Part shown: positions 1 to 6,391 of the stretch, piece after piece
Numbering within the stretch: the first letter of the stretch is position 1
How the letters are laid out: each line of letters opens with the position of its first letter
Assembly (NCBI GenBank): GCA_038232215.1
Contig: JBBSIG010000147.1
Coordinates: forward strand, 1-6,712
Origin: JBBSIG01 sp038232215
GTDB lineage: Bacteria; Actinomycetota; Thermoleophilia; Gaiellales; Gaiellaceae
DNA length: 6,712 nt
Direction: 5' to 3'
Made by a program: the position numbers and the translations under genes
Notes under the pieces: model-generated
What the model saw: the letters and a program-made list of their open reading frames with translations, nothing else
Told to the model about the DNA's origin: nothing
Databases searched by the model: none

Positions 1-858
1 CCACGCCGGCAGCGCGGTGTGCAGGTTCGTCAGGCCGAACCTGCGGGTGTGCATGGCGAAGGCGACGTCCTGGCCGGCCTCGCACGCGGCCTCGACGAGC
101 TCGACGCAGCGGCGGCTCTCCTCGATCCCGTTGCGGGGAACGAGGTGCGAGACCTGCAGGCGCACGCCGGCGCGATCGGCGCTGCGGATCGCCTCCGCGA
201 CGGCGCCGGCCGCGCCCTCGTCGCGCCGCCGCGGGTGGGTGGCGTAGAAGGGCGCCAGCGCCGCGAGCGCCGTCAGCTCGTCCTCGCCCGCCCCCTGCTC
301 CTGTGCGTACTCGAGGCCGGTCGAGTAGCCCCAGGCTCCGTCCGCGAGCGACGCGCGGAGCAGCAGCTGCATCCGCTGGAGCTCGCGCCCTCTCGCCGGT
401 CTGTCGGCGAGACCCAGCGTCGACAGGCGGAGCTGGCCGTTCGGAACGAGGCTCAAGACGTTGACCGCCGGCCTCCCCGCCGCCAGCCTCTCGAAGTACT
501 CGCCGGCGGAGCTCCACGTCAGCGGCAGCTCGTCGGAGTAGCCGTAGATCGCGCGGCTCGCGAGCGCGGGGTCGCGGATCGGGAAGCAGCCGAAGCCACA
601 GTTGCCGACGACCTCCGTCGTCACGCCCTGGTGAATCGCGCTGACCGCGCGCGGATCGACGAGGAGCGTGTAGTCCGAATGGCTGTGGAGGTCGACGAAG
701 CCGGGCGCGACGGCGAGGCCGGCGGCGTCGAGCTCGTCCGCCTCGGCCTCGACCCGTCCCACCGCGGCGATCCCGTCGTCGTCCACGAGGACGTCGGCGC
801 GGCGCCCGGCGGCGCCCGTCCCGTCGTACACGGTGCCGTTGCGGATCGCGACTCTCAG
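1..858 (-). CDS. D-aminoacylase / N-acyl-D-amino-acid deacylase-like amidohydrolase (C-terminus beyond window)
   Basis: Metal-dependent amidohydrolase of the D-aminoacylase class, which hydrolyses N-acyl (or related N-substituted) D-amino acids in the cytoplasm. Only the first 286 residues are present; family members are usually about 480-530 residues long, so the catalytic Asp region is off the left edge. The opening strand AIRNGTVYDGTG (4-15) is followed by PGFVDLHSHSDY with the HxH pair H58/H60, then GVTTEVVGNCGFG with C87. The 29-residue H58-to-C87 spacing matches the family's bridging Cys. Next come GAWGYSTGLEY (174-184), THPRR (207-211), VSHL (H238) and a MHTRRFG segment (H270), matching the expected later His positions. 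The start is uncertain. The best fit is CTG at 858-856, which overlaps the upstream TGA as CTGA and gives a normal N-terminus; a GTG at 831-829 would remove the first strand. It is third in the leftward operon, after the enolase-superfamily gene. The family is clear; the substrate is not. Confidence 0.87.
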   Translation of the reverse strand, partial: MRVAIRNGTVYDGTGAAGRRADVLVDDDGIAAVGRVEAEADELDAAGLAVAPGFVDLHSHSDYTLLVDPRAVSAIHQGVTTEVVGNCGFGCFPIRDPALASRAIYGYSDELPLTWSSAGEYFERLAAGRPAVNVLSLVPNGQLRLSTLGLADRPARGRELQRMQLLLRASLADGAWGYSTGLEYAQEQGAGEDELTALAALAPFYATHPRRRDEGAAGAVAEAIRSADRAGVRLQVSHLVPRNGIEESRRCVELVEAACEAGQDVAFAMHTRRFGLTNLHTALPAW

Positions 859-1988
859 GCGCGCACCGACTCGATCGTGCCGTAGGCGCCGTCGCGCACG
901 AATCGTGCGTGCGCGCACTGGACGGCGTCCCCGTCGAGCTCGAAGCCGTGACCGGGCCCCTCCGGCAGGCGGAACCTCCCGCCCGGCGTGGACACTTCGA
1001 CTCCGGCCGTGAGCCGCTCGGCGAGCAGCTGGTGCATGATCTGGCTGCCCGTCGTCAGGTTCGGGATCGTCGAGGCGACCTGCGCCTGGGCGAGGAAGCT
1101 GATCTCGCTCTGTAGGAAGGCGTGCAGGTTCACGTTCAGGCCCCACGCGGCGCAGATCGCCGCCTGCTGGCGGAAGCGCAGCAAGCCGCCGGCGTCGTGC
1201 GGCCCCTGGACGACCACGTCGGCGGCGCGCGCCTCGAGCACCTGGCGCAGCTGCTGGGTCGTGTAGACGGCCTGATCCGCGGCGATCTTGACGTCGACCT
1301 TGCCACGGACGTGCGCGAGCCCGTCGACGTCCCAGTGCGGCACCGGCTGCTCGACCCAGTCGAGGTCGTGGACGGCGAGCCGGCGGATCCGCTCGACGGC
1401 GGCGCCGGCGTCCCAGGCCTCGTTCGGGTCGATCCGCAGCTGCTTGCCAGGCCCGATCGCCTCCCGGACGGCCGCGACGATCGCCTCCTCGTCGCGGCGA
1501 CGGCCGACCTTGAGGTAGATCACGCCGTAGTCCTCGAGCCGTTCCGCGTGCCGCGCCAGCGTCTCCGCGTCGTCGCCCTGCAGCAGTCCGAAGACGTCGA
1601 GCTCGTCACGGACGGCCCCGCCGAAGAACGTGCGCGACGGCACGCCGAGCGTGCGGCCGAGCGCGTCCCAGCAGGCGGTCTCGATCCCGGCGACGACGAA
1701 CTGCGTGAACTGAGGGGTGATCTTCCACCTCCCCTCCGTCCAGACGGCCTGCAGCAGCGCCTCGACGTCGGCGACCGAGCGGCCCGTGACTTGCCGCCCG
1801 ATCAGCCGCCCGTACTCGGCGACCGCGGCGGGCGCCTCGCAGATCGACTCGCCGTAGCCGACGACGCCGTCCTCGGTGTGTACTGCGAAGAGGACGAGGT
1901 TCGCGCCTCGCTGGGCCCCGGCGCTCCAGTGGAACTCCTGCGCCAGCGGCACCGCCAGCGGCAGCGCCTCGACCCGCGCGATCCTCAC
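855..1988 (-). CDS. Enolase-superfamily enzyme (mandelate racemase/muconate lactonizing enzyme family)
   Basis: A 377-residue protein of normal MR/MLE length. The N-terminal capping domain (about 1-125, with EDGVVGYGES at 39-48) is followed by a TIM-barrel domain (about 130-350). The Mg2+ ligands are D187 (RIDPNEAW), E213 (WVEQPV) and D238 (AADQAVY). Their spacings of 26 and 25 residues are those of classic muconate lactonizing enzymes. The enzyme should abstract the proton alpha to a carboxylate to racemise, dehydrate or cycloisomerise its substrate. The usual KxK is Y158-L-K160, so only the second, base-type Lys remains. The position of the opposite MLE-type Lys (24 residues after D238) is G262, within VVVQGPHDAGG. 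H289 (NLHAF) lies near where MR-type enzymes carry their catalytic His. I therefore cannot assign racemase, cycloisomerase or dehydratase activity. The start is GTG, 7 bases after the regulator's stop; a GGAGG motif lies rather far upstream (18 bases). It is second in the leftward operon. Confidence 0.9.
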   Translation of the reverse strand: MRIARVEALPLAVPLAQEFHWSAGAQRGANLVLFAVHTEDGVVGYGESICEAPAAVAEYGRLIGRQVTGRSVADVEALLQAVWTEGRWKITPQFTQFVVAGIETACWDALGRTLGVPSRTFFGGAVRDELDVFGLLQGDDAETLARHAERLEDYGVIYLKVGRRRDEEAIVAAVREAIGPGKQLRIDPNEAWDAGAAVERIRRLAVHDLDWVEQPVPHWDVDGLAHVRGKVDVKIAADQAVYTTQQLRQVLEARAADVVVQGPHDAGGLLRFRQQAAICAAWGLNVNLHAFLQSEISFLAQAQVASTIPNLTTGSQIMHQLLAERLTAGVEVSTPGGRFRLPEGPGHGFELDGDAVQCAHARFVRDGAYGTIESVRA

Positions 1989-1995
1989 GGCCGCG

Positions 1996-2679
1996 TCATC
2001 CGCTCGCCTCCGAGGGGAGCGAGTCGCGGAGCAGACCGATCGCCCACTGGAGCGAGTCCTCGATCACGCGCTCGGCCAGGTCGGCGTCGCCGGCCGTGCA
2101 CGCCACGTAGAAGCGGCGGTAGTTGGAGACCGAGCGGCGGAAGCGCTCCCTCGTCGAGAGCACGAGCCGGTTGTACCGCTCGGAGCGCCAGAAGAGTCGC
2201 TCCACCTCGGCGAGGAGGCGGGGTCGCCTCGCGGCCGCGTAGCAGGCGGCGTGGAAGCCCCAGCGCGCGCGCAGGTAGCCGTCGACGTCCTGCGTCCGGG
2301 CCAGCCGCGCGAGCTCCTGGAGCAGTAGCCGCATGCGCTCGAGCTCCGCTGCCCGGACCGAGGCGGCTCCGACGCGTGCCGCGAGACCCTCGAGGCCGCG
2401 GCGCGCGGCGTAGATCTCCTCCAGGTCCTCGAGCGTCAGCCGGGTGACGAAGGCGCGCCCCGTGCCGCCCACCTCGACCAGGCCCACGCGCTGCAGCTCG
2501 GTCAAACCGAGCCTGACGGGCGTCTGCGAGACGCCGAGCCGCTGCGCGAGGGCGCGCTGCACGAGCGGCGTCCCCTCCGGCAGCCGGCCGCTCACGATCA
2601 GCTCGCGGAGGGCGTGCGCGACGCGGTCCTCGACCGACTCGCGCGCGATCGGCGCGATCCCCTCGAGCGCCTCCGTCAC
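1996..2679 (-). CDS. GntR-family transcriptional regulator, FCD (FadR-like) subfamily
   Basis: A 227-residue DNA-binding regulator. The N-terminal winged helix-turn-helix spans about residues 16-80: VAHALRELIVSGRLPEGTPL, then LAQRLGVSQTPVRLGL, with the wing GGTGRAFVTRL at 71-81. Residues 83-221 form the helical FCD effector-binding domain, which in this subfamily usually binds small carboxylic acids. Three of the four normal FCD metal ligands are altered: the Asp of the D..FH motif is R139, the central His is Y187, and the last His is S209; only H143 remains. Effector sensing may therefore not need a metal. The recognition helix has SQTPVR in place of the more common SRTPVR. The start is GTG at 2679; there is no convincing Shine-Dalgarno and no suitable alternative start nearby. 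It is first in the leftward operon and is divergent from hyuA, the classic arrangement for a local, self-regulated repressor of both operons. Confidence 0.93.
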   Translation of the reverse strand: MTEALEGIAPIARESVEDRVAHALRELIVSGRLPEGTPLVQRALAQRLGVSQTPVRLGLTELQRVGLVEVGGTGRAFVTRLTLEDLEEIYAARRGLEGLAARVGAASVRAAELERMRLLLQELARLARTQDVDGYLRARWGFHAACYAAARRPRLLAEVERLFWRSERYNRLVLSTRERFRRSVSNYRRFYVACTAGDADLAERVIEDSLQWAIGLLRDSLPSEASG

Positions 2680-2738
2680 GCCCGTATATTGTCCGGCAGC
2701 GCGATGTGAGATTTCATATCGCGATCCTAGCTCTTCGC
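2680..2738. promoter_or_regulatory. Divergent promoter/control region between the GntR operon and the hyuA operon
   Basis: These 59 bases are the only intergenic space of any size, and they are markedly AT-richer than the flanking genes. Both operons must start transcription in or very near here unless a promoter lies inside a coding region. Rightward, TTGTCC at 2689-2694 is a weak -35 candidate, with AT-rich sequence around 2712-2719 as a possible -10. Leftward, GACAAT (complement of 2688-2693) could be a -10. None is a strong match, so the exact promoters are unassigned. No good Shine-Dalgarno precedes the hyuA ATG, so its mRNA may have a very short leader. An inverted repeat at 2700-2723 sits in the middle. 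Confidence 0.6.
2700..2723. promoter_or_regulatory. Candidate GntR operator (24-bp imperfect palindrome)
   Basis: The half-sites CGCGATGTGAGA (2700-2711) and TTTCATATCGCG (2712-2723) are inverted copies that pair at 10 of 12 positions; the mismatches are 2706/2717 and 2710/2713. The site lies 20 bases upstream of the regulator's GTG and 15 bases upstream of the hyuA ATG, so a dimer bound here could block both promoters. Autoregulation from a palindrome in the divergent promoter is common for GntR/FCD proteins. Binding by this regulator is inferred from position and symmetry only. Confidence 0.55.
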
Positions 2739-4757
2739 ATGGCGACCACCGAAGACACTGCTCGCATCGGCGTCGACGTCGGCGGCACGTTCACGGACGT
2801 GATCCTCCAGCGTGCGGACGGACGTGCGACGATCCGCAAGCTGCTCTCGACGCCGCCCGACTACGACGTGGCCGTCGTCGCGGCGGCCACGGGCCTGGTC
2901 GGCGGACCGCGCGTGACAGCCGTCGTGCACGGCACGACCGTCGCCACCAACGCCGTGCTCGAGCGTCGCGGCGCGCTGACCGCGCTCGTGACCACGGCCG
3001 GCTTCCGCGACGTGCTCGAGCTGCGTCGCCTCCGGATTCCGCGCATGTACGACCCCTTCTGGCGCAAGCCCGACCCGCTCGTGCCCCGGCGACTGCGCTT
3101 CGAGGTCGACGAGCGGATGGCCGCCGACGGCACGGTCGTCCGCCCGCTTCGGGAGGTCGACGCGCGCGCGGTGGCGGCACTCGCTCGCCGGGCCGCGGTC
3201 GAGTCGGTCGCCGTCTGCCTGCTCCACTCCTATCTCTACCCGGAGCACGAGCAGCGGCTGGGGGCGATCCTGCGCGAGGAGCTGCCGGGCGTCGCCGTCT
3301 CGCTGTCGAGCGAGATCCTGCGCGAGCAGCGCGAGTACGAGCGCTCCGCGACGACGGTGGTCAACGCGTACGTCCGCCCGCTGATGGAGCGGTACGTGGG
3401 CGCCATCCGCCGAGGCCTCGACGACGCGGGGGTCGCGGCGCCGCTGACGATCATGCAGTCCTCCGGAGGGGTCCTGACCGCCGAGGAGGCGAAGCTGCGA
3501 CCGGTGCTCGCGCTCGAGTCGGGGCCGGCGGCCGGCGTCGTCGCCGCGGTCGGCCTGGCGCGGCGGCTCGGGCTCGACAGGGCGATCGCCTTCGACATGG
3601 GCGGCACGACGGCCAAGGCATCGTTGATCGAGGACGGCGCGGTCTCGCGCGGCCGGGAGTACGAGGTCGGCGGCACCCTCTCCGCGGGAAGCCGACTGCT
3701 GCGCGGCTCCGGCGAGCTCCTGCGCATCCCCACGATCGACCTGGCCGAGGTCGGTGCGGGCGGCGGCTCGCTGGCCTGGCTCGACCCCGCGGGCGGACTC
3801 AAGGTCGGGCCTCGCTCGGCCGGGGCGGCGCCCGGCCCCGCGTGCTACGGCCGCGGCGGGATCGAGCCGACCGTCACCGACGCGAACGTGGTGCTCGGCT
3901 ACGTCCCGGAGGGCCCGCTCGCCGACGGCCAGATCACCGTGTCGCGCGCGGCGGCGGAGCGGGCGCTGCAGCTCGTGGCCGGGCCGCTCTGCCTCTCGAT
4001 CGCCGAGCTCGCCGCCGGAATCCACTCGATCGCGAACGCGCGGATGACGCGCGCGCTGCGCTCGGTCTCGTCCGAGAAGGGGCGCGACCCGCGCGAGTTC
4101 GCGCTGATCGCCTACGGCGGCGCGGGACCTGTGCACGCCGTCGGGCTGGCCGAGGAGCTCGGCTGCCGCACCGTCCTCGTGCCGGCGTCGGCGGGCCTCT
4201 TCAGCGCGCTCGGGCTGCTCGACGCGCGGCCGGAGTTCCACGAGGTGCGGGCGGTGCACTTCGACGCGCGGTCGGTCGACGCGCGGCTGCTGGACGGGAT
4301 CTTCGCCGAGCTGGGACGGCGGCTCGACGGCGTCGAGCTCGTACGCACGGCCGAGCTCCGCTACGGGGGGCAGACGTGGGAGATCGAGGTCGAGGCGACC
4401 GATCCGGTCGACCTCGACGCGCTGATCGCGGCCTTCGAGGACGAGCACGAGCGCCTGTACGGCGTCCGCGGCGAACCCGGCGCGCCGATCGAGATCCGGG
4501 TGCTGCGCCTGGCCGCGCTCGGGCCGGAGCGTGCCGCGGACGGACTCCGGCTCGACGACGGGCTCGAGCCGCGCGTCCGTGCCCGCGCCACGGTGCTCGG
4601 CGAGCTGCCGGTGCGCTCGCGCGCCTCGATCGCCGAGGCGCCCGAGACGGGTCCGCTGCTGGTCGACGAGTACGACACGACGGTCGTCGTTCGCCCGGGC
4701 TGGACGGTGCGGCGAGACCCTGCGACGGCGGCTCTGATCCTGGAGCGGTCGGCTTGA
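2739..4757 (+). CDS. hyuA: Hydantoinase/oxoprolinase family subunit A (HyuA-like, ATP-binding subunit)
   Basis: A 672-residue protein, about the usual length for HyuA. This subunit binds ATP and phosphorylates the cyclic amide (hydantoin, 5-oxoproline, lactam) or a similar carbonyl substrate, which the B subunit then processes. The N-terminal Hydant_A_N part starts with the phosphate loop DVGGTFTD (13-20), followed by HGTTVATNAVLER. The ASKHA-fold core contains LESGPAAGVV (G262), a second phosphate motif DMGGTTAK beginning at D286, IPTIDLAEVGAGGGSLAW and APGPACYGRGG. A third motif, YGGAGPVHA, begins at Y459. The C-terminal domain carries RYGGQTWEIEV (Y542). ATG 2739 is chosen because it puts the first phosphate loop at the normal distance from the N-terminus. 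An upstream in-frame GTG at 2706 would put coding sequence through the palindrome. It overlaps the B-subunit gene by 4 bases. The exact substrate is unknown; acetone/acetophenone carboxylase relatives share this fold. Confidence 0.95.
   Translation: MATTEDTARIGVDVGGTFTDVILQRADGRATIRKLLSTPPDYDVAVVAAATGLVGGPRVTAVVHGTTVATNAVLERRGALTALVTTAGFRDVLELRRLRIPRMYDPFWRKPDPLVPRRLRFEVDERMAADGTVVRPLREVDARAVAALARRAAVESVAVCLLHSYLYPEHEQRLGAILREELPGVAVSLSSEILREQREYERSATTVVNAYVRPLMERYVGAIRRGLDDAGVAAPLTIMQSSGGVLTAEEAKLRPVLALESGPAAGVVAAVGLARRLGLDRAIAFDMGGTTAKASLIEDGAVSRGREYEVGGTLSAGSRLLRGSGELLRIPTIDLAEVGAGGGSLAWLDPAGGLKVGPRSAGAAPGPACYGRGGIEPTVTDANVVLGYVPEGPLADGQITVSRAAAERALQLVAGPLCLSIAELAAGIHSIANARMTRALRSVSSEKGRDPREFALIAYGGAGPVHAVGLAEELGCRTVLVPASAGLFSALGLLDARPEFHEVRAVHFDARSVDARLLDGIFAELGRRLDGVELVRTAELRYGGQTWEIEVEATDPVDLDALIAAFEDEHERLYGVRGEPGAPIEIRVLRLAALGPERAADGLRLDDGLEPRVRARATVLGELPVRSRASIAEAPETGPLLVDEYDTTVVVRPGWTVRRDPATAALILERSA
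4742..4745 (+). promoter_or_regulatory. Shine-Dalgarno for the first B-subunit gene
   Basis: GGAG lies inside the 3' end of hyuA, 8 bases before the TTG at 4754. The spacing is ideal for TTG and poor (14 bases) for the alternative GTG at 4760, so it decides the start. Confidence 0.6.
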
Positions 4758-6391
4758 GCGTGGTCACCGCCGACCCGATCACGCAGGAGATCGTCGCCAA
4801 CGCCCTCGCGTCGATCGCCGACGAGATGGCGACGACGATCTTCCGCACCGCCCACTCGACGGTCGTGCGCGACGGGATGGATTTCTCGGCGGCCCTCTGC
4901 GACCCGGACGGCGAGACCGTGGCGCAGGCCGTGACGGTGCCGTTCCACCTCGGCTCGGTGCCGCACGCCATGCACACGCTGCGCACGAAGTGGGGAGCGC
5001 GGATGCAGCCCGGCGACGTCTTCCTCATGAACGACCCTTTCGATGGCGGCATCCATCTGCAGGATCTCTTCGTCTTCAAGCCCGTCTACCTGGACGGCGG
5101 CCTGATCGGCTTCGCGACCACGACCGCGCACCACGCCGACGTCGGCGGGCGCCTGCCCGGCTCGGCCGCCTGCGACAACACCGAGATCTTCCAGGAGGGC
5201 CTCCGCCTGCCCTGGCTGCGGCTCTACGAGGGCGGCGAGCCGGTCGAGGCGGTGTTCGAGGTGATCCGCGCGAACGTGCGGATCCCGCGGATGACGCTCG
5301 GCGACCTCGCCGCGCAGGTCGCGGCCACGAACGTCGCCGAGCGGGCGCTGCAGGAGCTGGCGCGCCGCTACGGGGCCGAGCGGCTGGCCGGGCTGATGGC
5401 GGGGCTCGTCGAGCACACCGAGCGGCTCGTTCGCCGGGAGATCGCCTCGTGGCCGGACGGCCGCGCGACGTTCACCGACTACCTCGACTCGGACGGGCTC
5501 GAGCGCCGCGACGTGCCGATCAGCGCCACCGTGACGATCGAGGGCGACGAGGTCACCGCGGATCTGACCGAGTCGTCGCCGATGGTCGCCGGAGCCCTCA
5601 ACTCGACGCGCTCGTTCATCCAGGCCTGCGTCTACCAGGCCGTCCGCTCGGCGCTCGAGGTCGAGATCCCGAACACGTCCGGCGCCTTCCGTCCGATTCA
5701 CGTGCTGACGAGGCCCGGCACGATCGCGCACGTCGTCATGCCCGGCGCGTCCTCGATGCGGGGCGTGACCGGCTTCCGCGCGCTCGACGCCGTCAACGGC
5801 GCGCTCGCGCAGCTCGTCCCGGACCGCGTTCCCGCGGCCGGCGAGGGCGGCAACACGCTGGCCGTCTTCGGCTCGGAGCGCGCGGACGGATCGAGGTTCG
5901 TCTTCTACGAGCTCGTGGTGGGCACGTGGGGCGGAACGCCGCGGCACGACGGGAACGACGGGCTGACGAATCCGGCGAGCCTCGCGGCCAACATCCCCGT
6001 CGAGGTGGCGGAGTCCGAGTTTCCGATCCGGGTCGAGCGCTACGGCCTGGTGCCCGACTCGGGCGGCGACGGCGAGCACCGGGGCGGCCTCGCGGTCGAG
6101 CGCGTCTGGCGCTGCCTGACGCCGAGCACGTCGCTGATCGTCCGCTCCGACCGCTCTGCCCACCCCCCGTACGGCCTGCAGGGCGGCGAGGCGGGAGCGG
6201 TCTCCTCCAACGTGCTGATCCACGCGGACGGAACGAGGGAGACGTTGCCGTCCATGTTCTCGATCACGATCGAGCCCGGCGACGTCTACGTCCATCGCAC
6301 CGCCGGGGGCGGCGGCTGGGGCGAGCCCGCCGAGCGCGATCCGGCGAAGCGTGCAGACGACCTCGCCGACGGGAAGGTGACGGCCCCGTGA
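4754..6391 (+). CDS. hyuB: Hydantoinase/oxoprolinase family subunit B (HyuB-like)
   Basis: A 545-residue B subunit that pairs with HyuA to complete ATP-dependent amide or lactam ring opening (or a related carboxylation). Family motifs in order are DPITQEIVANAL (7-18), the conserved D43 in MDFSAAL, PFHLGS with H65, NDPFDGGIH (93-101), HHADVGG (126-132), SMRGVTGFRALDAVNGA, EGGNT, RYGLVPDSGGDGEHRGGL and a C-terminal TAGGGGWGEPAERDP. The conserved Asp/His residues of the metal-centre motifs are all present. The start is TTG at 4754, overlapping the hyuA stop as TTGA, with GGAG 8 bases upstream; GTG 4760 is the alternative. The reading frame stays open far upstream, antisense and out of phase with real genes, which has no coding meaning. 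The C-terminus ends soon after the GGGGWG motif and seems to lack the usual last 15 or so residues (an ARxxYGV-like tail). It is coupled to the next gene by a GTGA overlap. Confidence 0.95.
   Translation: MSVVTADPITQEIVANALASIADEMATTIFRTAHSTVVRDGMDFSAALCDPDGETVAQAVTVPFHLGSVPHAMHTLRTKWGARMQPGDVFLMNDPFDGGIHLQDLFVFKPVYLDGGLIGFATTTAHHADVGGRLPGSAACDNTEIFQEGLRLPWLRLYEGGEPVEAVFEVIRANVRIPRMTLGDLAAQVAATNVAERALQELARRYGAERLAGLMAGLVEHTERLVRREIASWPDGRATFTDYLDSDGLERRDVPISATVTIEGDEVTADLTESSPMVAGALNSTRSFIQACVYQAVRSALEVEIPNTSGAFRPIHVLTRPGTIAHVVMPGASSMRGVTGFRALDAVNGALAQLVPDRVPAAGEGGNTLAVFGSERADGSRFVFYELVVGTWGGTPRHDGNDGLTNPASLAANIPVEVAESEFPIRVERYGLVPDSGGDGEHRGGLAVERVWRCLTPSTSLIVRSDRSAHPPYGLQGGEAGAVSSNVLIHADGTRETLPSMFSITIEPGDVYVHRTAGGGGWGEPAERDPAKRADDLADGKVTAP
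6374..6380 (+). promoter_or_regulatory. Shine-Dalgarno for the second B-subunit gene
   Basis: AAGGTGA lies within the end of the first B-subunit gene, 7 bases before the GTG at 6388. It is a good match to the anti-16S sequence at good spacing and supports that start. Confidence 0.6.

Noticed and set aside
19..885. Plus-strand 288-codon open frame at the left end
   Set aside because: The opposite strand encodes a clear D-aminoacylase with metal-binding motifs; this frame is its shadow.
1197..1275. Assignment of the enolase-family protein as an N-acylamino acid racemase partner of the D-aminoacylase
   Set aside because: The idea is attractive from context, but the opposite-face lysine required by that MLE-type racemase mechanism is replaced (G262), so the function was left open.
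1122..2447. Plus-strand 441-codon open frame across the enolase-family and GntR genes
   Set aside because: It crosses the boundary of two well-supported minus-strand genes, has an Arg/Asp-rich composition and shows no domain.
2705..2718. CRP-like site (TGTGA ... TCATA)
   Set aside because: The spacer is 4 bases instead of the 6 of CRP/FNR-type sites, and the symmetry extends further out to 2700-2723, which fits a dedicated local operator better.
2706..2738. Upstream GTG start for hyuA adding 11 residues
   Set aside because: It would begin inside the palindrome with no Shine-Dalgarno, and the ATG at 2739 gives the normal distance to the DVGGTFTD loop.
2727..4448. Antisense 573-codon open frame opposite hyuA
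   Set aside because: It is a high-GC shadow of the hyuA codons, with Arg/Asp/Gly-rich composition and no recognisable motif.
2444..4753. Long open extension of the first HyuB frame upstream, giving an apparent 1315-codon ORF
   Set aside because: The extension translates to Arg/Ala/Gly-rich low-complexity protein and runs out of phase through hyuA. Family motifs begin only after 4754, where a Shine-Dalgarno and stop/start overlap are found.
4361..6295. Antisense 644-codon open frame opposite hyuB
   Set aside because: It is a shadow frame created by GC-rich third positions. Its His/Arg/Asp/Val-rich composition matches no family.
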